The notes below the pieces were generated by a model that saw only the letters and a program-made list of their open reading frames with translations, was not told the DNA's origin and ran no database searches. The position numbers and the translations under genes were made by a program. From NCBI RefSeq assembly GCF_027922045.1, contig NZ_BSEX01000006.1:414102-478101 (forward strand): a stretch of 64,000 nucleotides of DNA, written 5' to 3'. Below are positions 29,861 to 38,910 of this stretch, piece after piece (position 1 is the stretch's first letter; every line of letters starts with the position of its first letter). This DNA is from Microbacterium terregens. Lineage in GTDB: Bacteria > Pseudomonadota > Alphaproteobacteria > Sphingomonadales > Sphingomonadaceae.

Positions 29861-30970
29861 TCAGCGCCGGACCATCGTACTCTTGCCGATCCGGTGCATC
29901 AGACCCAGCGCGCTGCGGTAGCTCGCCTTGTGATACGGCGAGCCCTCTTCCAGTACCGCGCTCAGCCGGCGGTGGGCTTCGCCCAGCGAATGATAGGGCA
30001 GGCTCGGCAGCAGGTGGTGGAGTGCGTGGTAGCGCAGACCCACCGGTGCCCAAAGACCCGGCAGCAGCGACGGCGGGGGGACGTTCACCGAGTCCAGATA
30101 CTGGGCGGTCACCGTCATCTGCTCGCCCTCATTCTCCCACAGGTGTGCCACCAGCGTGCGGACCTGGTTGAGGAGGGCCACCGCCGAACCGATGCCCAGG
30201 CCGATCAGGAAGCCGCGCATCGGGATCACGCCGGTAGCAACCAGTGCCACCAGTGCGATCGCCCAGACGCTCGCCGCGGCGTCGAGGCGGTCGAACAGCA
30301 CCCGCTGCTCACCGGCCGGGACGCGGCGGCGGAAGGACGGGTTGATCGACAGCGACGAATAGCGCGCGATCACCAGGTCGCGCAGCTTGGGCGACAGCCA
30401 GGACAGCGGCGACAGGATCGCGAAGCGGATCAGGAGGCCGATCGGCGCCAGCAGCGACACCAGGATGAACACCGGCAGCGTCCACGGCTTCATCAGCGCG
30501 AGCGGCAGATATTCGGGATCGTCCGCGGTGCCATAGCGCGTCTTGGCATGGTGCAGGTTGTGCACGCCCTCGTACATGAAGGACGGCACCAGCATCGGGA
30601 TGCCCGCGATCAGGTTCCAGCCGAGCCGGAAGCCCGGCAGCGCCGAATGCTTCATGTGGCTGACTTCGTGGATGAACAGCAGCGCGCGGTAGAGCGCGAG
30701 CACCGACACCACCGCCGCCAGCACCGTGACCAGCGTGGAGGACGCGAGCACCGCCACCACCAGCGCGCCATAGCCCAGCACCGCCGAACCGATCAGGTCG
30801 CCCCAGTAGAAGGTGCGGTTCGGCGTGTTGAGGTCGCGCGTCAGCTCGGCCGCCGTACGCAGCATCGTCTTGTCGTCGAGGATGCGCGGCCTGGGCTGGA
30901 CGACGCGGGCGTCCGCCGATCCGGCGGCATCCCGCGAAAGGGCAAGCGTGGGTTCCATGACCTGTTCCAT
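29861..30970 (-). CDS. Membrane fatty acid desaturase
   Basis: The protein (369 residues from ATG 30970; 30958 is an alternative) has the three histidine boxes of membrane di-iron desaturases: FIHEVSHMKHS near residue 122, EGVHNLHHAKTRYG near 158 and LRYHALHHLLPSLPYH near 320. Hydrophobic segments pair around them. These enzymes place double bonds or hydroxyls in acyl chains in the inner membrane, using oxygen. The acyl substrate (phospholipid, carotenoid or sphingolipid) cannot be told. It is divergent from a GNAT-like gene, with 160 bases between the starts. Confidence 0.88.
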   Translation of the reverse strand: MEQVMEPTLALSRDAAGSADARVVQPRPRILDDKTMLRTAAELTRDLNTPNRTFYWGDLIGSAVLGYGALVVAVLASSTLVTVLAAVVSVLALYRALLFIHEVSHMKHSALPGFRLGWNLIAGIPMLVPSFMYEGVHNLHHAKTRYGTADDPEYLPLALMKPWTLPVFILVSLLAPIGLLIRFAILSPLSWLSPKLRDLVIARYSSLSINPSFRRRVPAGEQRVLFDRLDAAASVWAIALVALVATGVIPMRGFLIGLGIGSAVALLNQVRTLVAHLWENEGEQMTVTAQYLDSVNVPPPSLLPGLWAPVGLRYHALHHLLPSLPYHSLGEAHRRLSAVLEEGSPYHKASYRSALGLMHRIGKSTMVRR

Positions 30971-31130
30971 AGCGCTGAGATAGTGGCGACAGCGTGGCAT
31001 GTGTAGGCACCGGACTGTGCCGGCTTGATGACTTGAATCAATCACTGTGACGGGCTTGCTCGATCCCTCCCCTCGCCTTCCGGGTCCCGCGACGCTACAC
31101 GCGGCGCATTCCATTCTTCCGGAGGCATGC

Positions 31131-32285
31131 GTGGCCACCCAACCGACGATCCGTCCCGTCCAGTCGAAGGCGGACCGCAAGGCATTCATCGACCTGCCCT
31201 TCCGCCTCTATGCGAACGACCCGCACTGGGTGCCGCCGCTCAAGAGCGAAGTGGCCGGCCAGATCGATCCCAAGAAGAACGGCTGGTTCAGCCATGCCGA
31301 GGTGCAGCTGATGCTGGCCGAGCGGGACGGCAAGGTGGTGGGGCGCATCTCCGCGCATCTCGACACGCTCGCCCTCACCATGCCGGCCGAACAGGGCTTC
31401 GGTCCCGGCACCGGCTTCTGGGGCATGTTCGAGGCGGAGGATGCCACCACCGCCGCTACCCTGATCGCCGCGGCCGAGGCATGGCTGCGCGGCAAGGGCA
31501 TGACCCGCGCCGTCGGCCCCGTGAGCCTGTCGGTCTGGGAAGAGCCGGGCCTGCTGGTGAAGGGCCACGACCAGGACCCGACCGTGCTGATGGGTCATCA
31601 CCGGGCCGAGTATCAGGCCTGGGTGGAAGCCGCCGGCTACCAGCCCGCCAAGCAGCTCGTCACCTATGAGCTGGACATCACCCAGTCCTTTCCGCCGATC
31701 GTCAACCGCATCATCCAGTCGGGCGAGAAGAACGACCGCATCCGCATCCGCAAGGTCGACAAGTCGCGGCTCGACGAGGAAGCGGCGGTGATCCTGGGCA
31801 TCCTCAACGATGCCTGGTCGGACAACTGGGGGTTCGTGCCGCTCACCCAGCCCGAGATCGACGACGTCGGCAAGAAGCTGAAGCCGATCGTGTTCGAGGA
31901 CCTGATCCGCATCGCGGAGCTGGACGGGCAGCCGGTGGCGTTCATGATCACGCTTCCGGACATGAACGAGGCGATCAAGCCGCTGAACGGCTCGCTCCTC
32001 CCGTTCGGCTGGGCCAAGCTGCTGCTGTGGCTGCGCAAGCCCAAGGTGCGGACGATGCGCGTGCCGCTGATGGGCGTCGTGAAGCGGCTGCAGTCGTCGC
32101 GGATGGCGAGCCAGTTGGCCTTCATGATGATCGAATACATCCGCCGCGACGCCGTCGCCCATTATGGCGCGTCGCGCGGCGAGATCGGCTGGATCCTGGA
32201 CGACAACCAGGGGATGATCGCGATCGCCGATGCGATCCAGAGCCGGATCAATCGCGTCTATCAGGTCTACCAGCGCGCGCTGTAG
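31131..32285 (+). CDS. GNAT-fold protein of the YghO type
   Basis: A 384-residue cytoplasmic protein with an N-terminal region IRPVQSKADRKAFIDLPFRLYANDPHW (shown here as IRPVQSKADRKAFID and LPFRLYANDPHW) and a second acetyltransferase-like half from about residue 190. The layout resembles the YghO family of Gram-negative bacteria, whose biochemistry is poorly known. A GGAGG at 31121-31125 sits correctly before the GTG start; the frame upstream has no coding look. A terminator hairpin follows at 32300. Function is unknown beyond the fold. Confidence 0.75.
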   Translation: MATQPTIRPVQSKADRKAFIDLPFRLYANDPHWVPPLKSEVAGQIDPKKNGWFSHAEVQLMLAERDGKVVGRISAHLDTLALTMPAEQGFGPGTGFWGMFEAEDATTAATLIAAAEAWLRGKGMTRAVGPVSLSVWEEPGLLVKGHDQDPTVLMGHHRAEYQAWVEAAGYQPAKQLVTYELDITQSFPPIVNRIIQSGEKNDRIRIRKVDKSRLDEEAAVILGILNDAWSDNWGFVPLTQPEIDDVGKKLKPIVFEDLIRIAELDGQPVAFMITLPDMNEAIKPLNGSLLPFGWAKLLLWLRKPKVRTMRVPLMGVVKRLQSSRMASQLAFMMIEYIRRDAVAHYGASRGEIGWILDDNQGMIAIADAIQSRINRVYQVYQRAL

Positions 32286-32299
32286 CGCCGGTCGGCGGT

Positions 32300-32324
32300 G
32301 CCGGGGGCGGGCCCTGCCCCCGGC
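32300..32324. terminator. Bidirectional terminator-like hairpin
   Basis: GCCGGGGGC (32300-32308) and GCCCCCGGC (32316-32324) form a perfect 9-bp GC stem with a 7-base loop between two convergent genes. A short T-rich stretch follows on the plus strand (TCTTTCTT at about 32331). Confidence 0.65.
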
Positions 32325-32336
32325 GTACCGTCTTTC

Positions 32337-32621
32337 TTAGCGGGGCAGATAATCGAGCGGGTCGACGCCGTCGCGCAGCCAATCTTCGCGGGTCTGGCAC
32401 TGGCGGCGCGGCAGCCGCGAACCGGTGATCTCCGTCTCGGCGCAGTAGCGGGTCTCGCGCTTCGCCTTGGTGCCCGACGTCGTGCTCGCGGTGTCGACGC
32501 TCTCGGTGGTGGTGGTGGTGGCGGGAGCCGGCACGGTGCGGGGCTCGGCCATGGCCGGGGCTGCGACGGTGGCAACGCCCAGGACGAGGGCAGCGGCGGC
32601 GGCAACAACACGGATGGTCAT
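32337..32621 (-). CDS. Small secreted protein with CxxxxxxGSRLPRRxC motif
   Basis: A 94-residue protein with a clear signal peptide (VVAAAAALVLGVATVAAPAMA, cut near residue 25) and a Thr/Ser/Pro-rich linker before a compact C-terminal part with two cysteines: YCAETEITGSRLPRRQCQT then REDWLRDG. The same motif (CVEQTTLGSRVPRKLCRT then EREW) occurs in the small secreted protein at 51434-51673, so this is a paralogous family. A periplasmic location and a disulfide between the cysteines are likely. Function unknown. Confidence 0.8.
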   Translation of the reverse strand: MTIRVVAAAAALVLGVATVAAPAMAEPRTVPAPATTTTTESVDTASTTSGTKAKRETRYCAETEITGSRLPRRQCQTREDWLRDGVDPLDYLPR

Positions 32622-32881
32622 GATCTTTCTCCCTGACTAGGCAGCCACTTGGCTGACAAACAGGGTAGTGCATCATGCGTGCCAAACAGCGGCGCCATGG
32701 GTTTTCAAAGACTTAGCTCGACGGACCTCCGGCCCTGGCGTCTTTCGCCGCCGAACCATGGTGGATTTCACCGACAGGTGGCGCGGTTTCCAAGCGAGCG
32801 TTTGCTAGCGCCCAACTTGGTTGGACAATGGCGCGCCCGCCGCCCTGTGATAGGTATCTGCGACAACAACAGCAGGTCGCC

Positions 32882-33406
32882 ATGCCCAGTCACATCGCGC
32901 TTCTGCGGGGGATCAACGTCGGCGGTCATCGCCGGGTGCCGATGGCCGAGTTGCGGATGCTGGCGCAGGAAATCGGCTTCCAGAACGCCCGCACCCATGT
33001 GGCGAGCGGCAACCTGGTGTTCGTAAGCGACGTGCCTGCTCGCACGGCCGAGGCGGTTCTCGAACAGGCGCTCGAACGACGCTTCGGCTTTGCGGTGGAC
33101 GTGGTCGCGCGGTCGGCGGCCGAATGGCGGGCGTATCTGGTCGATCACCCTTTCGCGGCCGAAGGCGAAGGGGAGCCGAACCTGGTGATGCTCTGCATCG
33201 GCAAGCAAGCGGCCACGCCCGCCGATGCCGCCGCGCTCCGCAGCCGTGCCGGGGCGCGGGAGCGGGTCGAGCTTCGCGGGGACGCGCTGTGGCTCTATTT
33301 CGGCGACGGCGCCGGCCGCTCGAAGATGGGGCTGGGCCCGGGCGCCGGCGTCTGGACGACCCGCAACCTGCGCACGGTGCGCACCATCGCCGCCATGCTC
33401 GACTAG
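32882..33406 (+). CDS. DUF1697 family protein
   Basis: The 174-residue protein starts with HIALLRGINVGGHRRVPMAEL and contains the RTHVASGNLVFVS block, both diagnostic of DUF1697. The family is widespread in bacteria, has a two-layer alpha/beta structure and no assigned activity. No signal peptide or membrane segment is seen. It stands alone between a small secreted protein gene and unassigned DNA. The start at 32882 gives the canonical N-terminus. Confidence 0.88.
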   Translation: MPSHIALLRGINVGGHRRVPMAELRMLAQEIGFQNARTHVASGNLVFVSDVPARTAEAVLEQALERRFGFAVDVVARSAAEWRAYLVDHPFAAEGEGEPNLVMLCIGKQAATPADAAALRSRAGARERVELRGDALWLYFGDGAGRSKMGLGPGAGVWTTRNLRTVRTIAAMLD

Positions 33407-33500
33407 GTCGCAGGCTCACGAAGCCGACCGTCTGGAAACGCCTGTCGCCGATGTCTCTTCAGTCGTGCACCGCTCCCTTGCGCAGGCGTGGGGGAGCAGG

Positions 33501-33641
33501 ATGGCGGTGAAGCTACTACGCTCCACTGCGATCGTGATCGGCTGTTTGCTCGCATTGATGCCAATCGCTGGCGACGCTTGGGGCGGTGCTGCTTATGCGG
33601 TTCATCGGTTTTCTGTTCACACGCTAATCGCTGACCTGTAG
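33501..33641 (+). CDS. Possible small exported peptide
   Basis: A 46-codon frame behind GGGGAG (33491-33496), with a basic start followed by a hydrophobic stretch (LLRSTAIVIGCLLALMPIAG) ending in an Ala-x-Ala-like site. It looks like a signal peptide with a very short mature part, but there is no second line of evidence. It may be chance. Confidence 0.25.
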   Translation: MAVKLLRSTAIVIGCLLALMPIAGDAWGGAAYAVHRFSVHTLIADL

Positions 33642-33669
33642 CGAAGAAGCGAATTGTGGGAGATCGACG

Positions 33670-34215
33670 ATGAAGCGCTTCCTCTTGCTCGCTGCCCTTT
33701 TATCGGCTCCTGCGCTGGCGCAGGACACGCCGCGCGATCTCCGCGACATGGTGGGTGCCCGCGCCGGGCAGGCGGAGGGAGAACTGCAGCGGCGCGGCTA
33801 TCGCAACGTCGGGGGAGAGAAGGGTGACGATCGCAGCTACACCTACTGGTGGAACGCCGATCGGCGCCAGTGCGTAACGATCGCAACCATGGAGGGCCGC
33901 TACAACTCGATCACCACCTCACCGGCGCCCGATTGCGAGCAGCGCAATTCGGTGCGTGATCGTGACAGGGGGCGTGATCGCGACCGGGATCACAGGCCGC
34001 CAACTGGCAGTGTCGCGCCCTATGAGCTGTCACAGCTTTGCCGTGGTCAAGCGGCAACTCGCTTTGACCGCCGCCCGAGCGAGATAACGGTTAATGCGCC
34101 AATTCGCCAACGCAGCGGGTCGCTGGTACAGGGCTGGTTCGATCGCGAGGGCAAGAGAACGACCTTTTTCACCTGCCGCTTCGACGAAGATGACCGGTTC
34201 GTAGGCGTGTTCTGA
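33670..34215 (+). CDS. Secreted hypothetical protein with RD-repeat linker
   Basis: A 181-residue protein with a signal peptide (KRFLLLAALLSAPALA, cut near residue 18). The mature part has an N-terminal region with YRNVGGEKGDDRSYTYWWN and a cysteine, a charged linker of repeated Arg-Asp (about residues 96-110), and a C-terminal beta-rich part with two more cysteines (LCRGQAATRF, FFTCRFDEDDRFVGVF). The N-terminal part resembles PepSY-like or inhibitor-like small domains only weakly. No family was recognised. It is preceded by a GGGAG ribosome site. Confidence 0.75.
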   Translation: MKRFLLLAALLSAPALAQDTPRDLRDMVGARAGQAEGELQRRGYRNVGGEKGDDRSYTYWWNADRRQCVTIATMEGRYNSITTSPAPDCEQRNSVRDRDRGRDRDRDHRPPTGSVAPYELSQLCRGQAATRFDRRPSEITVNAPIRQRSGSLVQGWFDREGKRTTFFTCRFDEDDRFVGVF

Positions 34216-34366
34216 TTGCCGGTTTAGCACAGGAGGAGTTCGGCTCGGCATCCGTTGGAGGGCGATTGCGTTCGCTGATATGCTTCGGCCTCGTATAGCG
34301 CTCGCTCCAGCGGCGGTCGTTCACGGGTTCACGACCTGGCCACGCTGCGCAGGGCGCCGGCAGGCG

Positions 34367-35161
34367 TCAGAAGCGGCGGGCGATCCCGGCGTAGAGGCGC
34401 AGGTCCGGCGTGTCGTGGTCGAGGCCGAAGGCGGTGCCGAAATCGAGCTGCGTGTCGTCGTTCGCCATCCACGCCAGCGCGAGGGCACCGCGGACATAGG
34501 TGGCGGGCTCGACCGGATCGTCGTCGCGCCGGACTTCGCCTTCCAGCGTGGTGGTGAGCGCGTCGGTGAGGTCCAGTTCCAGGCCGACGATGTGGCCATA
34601 GGCCAGGTGCCGGCCGCGGCCGTCCTCGTCGACTTCGGCCGCCACCTCCGGCGTCAGCTCGAGCGTGAGCGTGTCGCCGAGCGCATAGGCCACGGGCACG
34701 ATCAGGCTCGCGGCCCAGTCTCCCCCGCCGATCGGCTGGCGACCGACCGGCAGCGTCACCGACGGCTGCACCGCCCAGGAAAAGCCGGAGCCGTCCGGAT
34801 TGGCGAGGTTCACGCGCGCGCCGAGGGTCACGTCGCCGACGCGATCCTTGCGCTCCGTTTCGCCGAGCACCCGGTCCCGCGTCACGTCGCGGCCATAGGG
34901 CTGCCATTCCAGCTGCAGCTCGGCACGGTCGCTGACCCCGAAACGCAGCAGCGTGTCGGCGACCAGCAGCGTGTCGGTGCGCTCCTCGGCGCTGCGATCA
35001 TGCTCCCAGTCGGCCAGCGCCGTCTCGACGGAGACGGTGCCCTTCTCGACCACGCACGGGTTTTCGCCCAGGCCCGGGCGCGTCGGGCAATAGTCCCGCG
35101 CCTGGGCAGCCACGGGCACCAGCAGCGCGGCCGCGAGTGCGGCCCCGGCGATCCGCCTCAA
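34367..35161 (-). CDS. Outer-membrane beta-barrel (transporter-like) protein
   Basis: The 264-residue sequence starts with a signal peptide (RRIAGAALAAALLVPVAAQA) and continues as alternating beta strands ending in an aromatic residue (LRLYAGIARRF), typical of outer-membrane barrels. It resembles the phenol-degradation MetA-like family of barrels seen beside many pathways. The only start fitting the signal peptide is a TTG at 35161, whose TTGA overlaps the xth stop; a longer frame lies within xth. Coupling with xth is probably a matter of operon packing. The substrate is unknown. Confidence 0.75.
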   Translation of the reverse strand: MRRIAGAALAAALLVPVAAQARDYCPTRPGLGENPCVVEKGTVSVETALADWEHDRSAEERTDTLLVADTLLRFGVSDRAELQLEWQPYGRDVTRDRVLGETERKDRVGDVTLGARVNLANPDGSGFSWAVQPSVTLPVGRQPIGGGDWAASLIVPVAYALGDTLTLELTPEVAAEVDEDGRGRHLAYGHIVGLELDLTDALTTTLEGEVRRDDDPVEPATYVRGALALAWMANDDTQLDFGTAFGLDHDTPDLRLYAGIARRF

Positions 35162-35928
35162 CGCAGGCGCACCCAGGTCGGCGCGTGGTCGCTCGCCTTT
35201 TCGCGGCCGCGATAGTCCTTGTCGACGCCCGCATCCTGCATCCGGTCCGCCGCGATCGGACTCAGCAGCAGGTGGTCGATGCGAAAGCCCGCGTCGCGCT
35301 GCCAGGCGCCGGCCTGATAGTCCCAGAAGGTCCACACCCCGCCCTTGGGGAAGCGGGTGCGCAGTGCGTCGGTCCAGCCCTGCGCCACCAGCGCGCGATA
35401 GCCCTGGCGCGATTCCGGCTGCATCAGCGCGTCGCTCGCCATCGCCCGCACCGAATAGACGTCGTCGTCGTTGGGGATGACGTTGTAGTCGCCCGCCAGC
35501 ACCACCGGCCGCTCCTCGGCCAGCAGCGCGCGGGCGCGATCGGACAGGCGCTCGATCCAGCGCAGCTTATAATCGAACTTGGGGCCGGGCACCGGATTGC
35601 CGTTGGGCAGGTAGATCGACGCGATCACCACCCCGTCGACCTCGGTCTCCAGATAGCGGCTGTGCTCGTCCTCCGGCTCCCCGGCAAGGCCGCGCTGGCG
35701 CTCCACCGGGTCCGCGCCCCTGGCGAGGACGGCGACGCCGTTGAACCCCTTCTGGCCGTGCCAGACGGCGCCATAACCGGCCGCGCGGATCTCCGCCTCA
35801 GGGAAGGTCTCGTCGCTCGACTTGAGCTCCTGCAGGCAGACGACGTCGGGCGTCTGCTCGGCGAGATACTCCAGCAGGCGCGGCAGGCGCGCCTTGATGC
35901 CGTTGACGTTGTAGGTGACGATGCGCAC
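35158..35928 (-). CDS. xth: Exodeoxyribonuclease III
   Basis: This 256-residue AP endonuclease/3' exonuclease of the ExoIII family repairs abasic and 3'-blocked DNA. The catalytic blocks are complete: RIVTYNVNGIKAR (N-terminus), CLQELKSSD (E near residue 34), SIYLPNGNP (near 105), LAGDYNVIP (D and N near 145), RIDHLLLS and ASDHAPTWVRL (D and H at the end). It lies 9 bases after erpA and overlaps the barrel gene. The erpA-xth pairing is seen in other sphingomonads as far as I recall. Confidence 0.95.
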   Translation of the reverse strand: MRIVTYNVNGIKARLPRLLEYLAEQTPDVVCLQELKSSDETFPEAEIRAAGYGAVWHGQKGFNGVAVLARGADPVERQRGLAGEPEDEHSRYLETEVDGVVIASIYLPNGNPVPGPKFDYKLRWIERLSDRARALLAEERPVVLAGDYNVIPNDDDVYSVRAMASDALMQPESRQGYRALVAQGWTDALRTRFPKGGVWTFWDYQAGAWQRDAGFRIDHLLLSPIAADRMQDAGVDKDYRGREKASDHAPTWVRLR

Positions 35929-35937
35929 GCTTGGGGG

Positions 35938-36279
35938 TCAGACCGAAAAGCTGGTGCCGCAGCCGCAGCCCGACGCGGCATTGGGGTTCTCGACCTTGAA
36001 CGCGGCGCCGCCCAGCGACTCCACGAAGTCCACCTGCGCGCCGCGCACGAGGTCCAGGCTCATCGAATCGACGACCAGCCGGACACCGTCGGTCTCAGTG
36101 ACGCTGTCGTCGCCCTCCGCACCATCGGCAAGGCCGAAGCGATACTGGAAGCCGGAACAGCCCCCGCCCTCGACGGACAGGCGCAGGATGGCGGGCTTGC
36201 CCTGACGCGCGGCGATCGCAGCGACACGAGCCGCGGCGGATGGCGTCAGGCCGACTTTGGAAACGGGAATGGTGGCCAT
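35938..36279 (-). CDS. erpA: Iron-sulfur cluster insertion protein ErpA (HesB/IscA family)
   Basis: A-type carriers deliver Fe-S clusters to target enzymes. The 113-residue protein has the three conserved cysteines of the family: one in GGGCSGFQY (near residue 50) and two in GCGCGTSFSV at the C-terminus. The ATG at 36279 gives the usual N-terminus (ATIPVSKVGLTPSAAAR); 13 further codons upstream do not fit. The family includes ErpA, IscA and SufA; ErpA is preferred because no isc or suf genes are nearby. Confidence 0.88.
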   Translation of the reverse strand: MATIPVSKVGLTPSAAARVAAIAARQGKPAILRLSVEGGGCSGFQYRFGLADGAEGDDSVTETDGVRLVVDSMSLDLVRGAQVDFVESLGGAAFKVENPNAASGCGCGTSFSV

Positions 36280-36362
36280 GGGCCGGAGATAAGAGGTACG
36301 GGGGCCATCGGCAACCATGGTCGCCGTGGCCCCTCTCCTCTCCGTCTCGTGAAGTCGCGCGA

Positions 36363-37547
36363 TCAGTTCGCCGGGCCGCCGACCGCCTGCTGGCGGTTGC
36401 GCGCCGCGCGATCCTGCGCCGCCAGCAGCTGGTCGCCTGCCTGCAGATAGGGGATCGGGTTCACGGCGGCGCCGTTGATGCGCACTTCGTAGTGAAGGTG
36501 GCTGCCGGTCGAGCGGCCGGTCGAGCCCATCAGGCCGATCAGCTGGCCGCGACGCACGCGGCTGTTCGGCCCGACCAGGATCTTCGACAGGTGGCCGTAG
36601 CGGGTCTGGATGCCCTTGCCGTGGTTCAGCTCGACCAGGTTGCCGTAGCCGCCGGCGCGCTGCGCGCGGCCGACGATGCCGTCGGCGGTGGCATAGACCG
36701 GCGTGCCGATCGGCCCCGGAAGGTCGATGCCGGCGTGCATCGCGGCGGTGCCACGGAACGGGTCCGAGCGGACGCCGAAGTTGCTCGACAGCTTGATGTT
36801 GTCGACCGGCTGGAGCGACGGGATCGCGATCGCCGCCTGCTCGAGCGTGTCGAGCTTCTTCCAGGTCATGAACAGGTTGCGGAACTGGGCATCGGCCTCG
36901 TTCGACGATGCGGTGACGGCGGCGGCCTCGGTCGTGCTCACCGGCTCATAGGGCCCGCCCATGGCGAGCTTCTCGGGGCGCAGGCCCAGCTTGCGGAGCT
37001 GCTTGGCGGTCTCGGCATAGCGCTCGGCGGTGACTTCCTGTGCCTTGGCCGCAAGCTCTGCCTGGCGCTGCTCGGCGCGCTGGAGCGGCGCGGTCACGCT
37101 CGCGACCGCCTTGCTGCCCTGCGGCAGGGGGGCGAGCGCGGCGTCGGCGAGTGCTGCCGGATCACCCTCGCCGGTCAGCACCGCGGCGATCATCGCCTGG
37201 CGCTGGTCGATGCGGGCGGCATGGGCAGCGGCGACCTGGCGCAGCTCGGCGACATTGGCCTCCATCGCGCGGACCCGCTGCCGCATCTGGGCGACGGTGG
37301 CAGCCTGCTCGGCCTGCGGGGTGAGGCCGGCAGCCGCTGCGGTGTCCACCGCAGCGTTGGCGACGCCATAGCCCGAGAAGCCGAGGGTCAGCGCAGCGGC
37401 GGTCGCGGCAAGCGCCTGGGTACGGGCAGCGATGCGGACCCGGCGGCCGGAGCGGCCATCGTGCAGAATGAAATCGCGGAAAGTGAAGAAACGACGGAAC
37501 CGCTTAGCAATCGCGGCGTTGGCTGAGACGACGTTGCTGATGGTCAT
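36363..37547 (-). CDS. M23 family metallopeptidase (LytM domain)
   Basis: M23 peptidases cut peptidoglycan cross-links or activate amidases. The protein has a short basic cytoplasmic start (RRFFTFRDFILHDGR), a membrane helix (ALAATAAALTLGFSGYG), a coiled-coil periplasmic part and a C-terminal LytM domain with the zinc motif MHAGIDLPGP and SHLHYEVRI, plus YGHLSKI. All zinc ligands are present, so it should be active. The ATG at 37547 gives 394 residues; an ATG at 37658 overlapping the DUF455 stop (ATGA) would add 37 residues and is equally possible by context. Confidence 0.85.
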   Translation of the reverse strand: MTISNVVSANAAIAKRFRRFFTFRDFILHDGRSGRRVRIAARTQALAATAAALTLGFSGYGVANAAVDTAAAAGLTPQAEQAATVAQMRQRVRAMEANVAELRQVAAAHAARIDQRQAMIAAVLTGEGDPAALADAALAPLPQGSKAVASVTAPLQRAEQRQAELAAKAQEVTAERYAETAKQLRKLGLRPEKLAMGGPYEPVSTTEAAAVTASSNEADAQFRNLFMTWKKLDTLEQAAIAIPSLQPVDNIKLSSNFGVRSDPFRGTAAMHAGIDLPGPIGTPVYATADGIVGRAQRAGGYGNLVELNHGKGIQTRYGHLSKILVGPNSRVRRGQLIGLMGSTGRSTGSHLHYEVRINGAAVNPIPYLQAGDQLLAAQDRAARNRQQAVGGPAN

Positions 37548-37657
37548 ACTGAGTCCGGCGATCCAAGTTTCGCGAGCGGTTTCAGGCCGTTCGCCCTTCA
37601 TCGATGTCTCAGCTGCAGCCCCTCCGCGCTTTGACGAGCCTTGATTGGCCCGACGCA

Positions 37658-38452
37658 TCAGCTTTCTGCAAGCGGCTCATAATAATCCCGCGTCAGACCG
37701 GCACACGCGCGCGCTGAATCGTTGAACGGTGGCTTAACGGCCCCGCGGAAGTGCCGCCGCACCAGCGCCTGCCAATGCGGCGCGGGAATGATTCGTTCGA
37801 TTTTACAACGATGTTGGAACCAGCGGGTGCCGGCCGAAACATGCCGGATTTCATCGGTGTAGATGCGGTGGAGGATGCGCGCCGTCGCCTCGTCGCCGCC
37901 CGCCCGCGCCCGCTCCACGGTGGCCGGAGTGACGTCCAGGCCGCGCGCTTCCAGCACCATCGGCACCACCGCCAGACGCGCCAGCGCGTCGTGCGCGGTC
38001 TCGATCGCTGCGTCCCACAGCCCGTCGTGCGCCGGCAGCGCGCCATAGTGGCTGCCGAGGTGCCGGAGCCGCCGTTCGAGCACCGCGAAGTGCATCGCCT
38101 CGTCCGCACCCACCCCGATCCAGTCGTCGGTGAAGCCGCGCGGGAACTCCGCCCCGAAGCGTCCGGCGGCATCGAACGCCAGGTCGATCGCCACGAACTC
38201 GATGTGCGCCAGCGCGTGCAGCAGCGCCAGCCGCCCGCGCTCCGATCCGCCCTTGCCGCGCTTGGGCATGCGATTGGGCGGCAGCAGTTCCGGCCGCTCG
38301 GGTCGGCCCGGCCGGTCCGGCATGGCGACGTCGAACGCGAACGCCAGCTCGCCCCGCCGCCACGCCCGCGCCGCCGCCCGCGCCCGCTTCACCTTGGTGC
38401 GCGGGTCGGCGGTCTCCAGAACGGCGCGGCAGGCCTCGGCAATGCTCGTCAT
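37658..38452 (-). CDS. DUF455 family ferritin-like protein
   Basis: A 264-residue helical protein with the DUF455 signature: HIEFVAIDLAFDAAGRF near residue 80, ADEAMHFAVLERRLR near 118, IETAHDALARL near 145 and YTDEIRHVSAGTRWF near 200. The Glu/His pairs on four helices suggest a di-iron site like ferritin or ribonucleotide reductase small subunits. The activity is unknown. Its ATG overlaps the bcp stop, and its own stop overlaps a possible M23 start, so it sits in a coupled glnE-bcp-DUF455-M23 run. Confidence 0.85.
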   Translation of the reverse strand: MTSIAEACRAVLETADPRTKVKRARAAARAWRRGELAFAFDVAMPDRPGRPERPELLPPNRMPKRGKGGSERGRLALLHALAHIEFVAIDLAFDAAGRFGAEFPRGFTDDWIGVGADEAMHFAVLERRLRHLGSHYGALPAHDGLWDAAIETAHDALARLAVVPMVLEARGLDVTPATVERARAGGDEATARILHRIYTDEIRHVSAGTRWFQHRCKIERIIPAPHWQALVRRHFRGAVKPPFNDSARACAGLTRDYYEPLAES

Positions 38453-38910
38453 CCGGCCGCCTTCACCCCGCGGGCAGCGGCCAGCACCGCCTCGGCATGG
38501 CCAGGCACCTTCACCTTGCGCCACGCCTGCACCAGCCGCCCCTCGGCATCGAACAGGAAGGTCGCGCGCTCGATGCCCATGTAGCTGCGGCCATAGAGCT
38601 TCTTCTCGCCCCAGACGCCGAACGCCTCGCACGCAGGCCCCTCGTCGCTCGCCAGCCGCACCGCCAGCCCGTGCTTGGCGACGAACCGCTCGAGCTTGGC
38701 AGGGGCGTCCTTGGACACGCCGATCACCTCGACGCCGGCCGCACGGAACTGCGGCTGGAGGTCGCTGAAGTCGATCGCCTCGCGCGTGCAGCCGGTCGTG
38801 TCCGCCTTGGGATAGAAATAGACCACCAGCGGCCGCACCGACGGAAGGTCGATGACGGTCCCGTCGCTCGCCGTCAGCGTCACTGCCGGAATGGCATCGC
38901 CCTCGTTCAT
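38449..38910 (-). CDS. bcp: Thioredoxin-dependent peroxiredoxin (Bcp type)
   Basis: Bcp-type peroxiredoxins reduce hydroperoxides with a single N-terminal peroxidatic cysteine. The 153-residue protein has FYPKADTTGCTREAIDFSDL with the catalytic Cys near residue 44 and its Thr partner, then VIGVSKDAPAKLERF and an Arg in ERATFLFD. The expected second cysteine of resolving Bcp variants is not at the usual +5 position. It starts at ATG 38910, overlapping the glnE stop (ATGA), and ends overlapping DUF455. Confidence 0.9.
   Translation of the reverse strand: MNEGDAIPAVTLTASDGTVIDLPSVRPLVVYFYPKADTTGCTREAIDFSDLQPQFRAAGVEVIGVSKDAPAKLERFVAKHGLAVRLASDEGPACEAFGVWGEKKLYGRSYMGIERATFLFDAEGRLVQAWRKVKVPGHAEAVLAAARGVKAAG

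Noticed and set aside
31025..31041. FNR-like box TTGAT...ATCAA between desaturase and GNAT genes
   Set aside because: The arms are seven bases apart rather than the four needed by FNR/FixK sites, so the match is probably chance.
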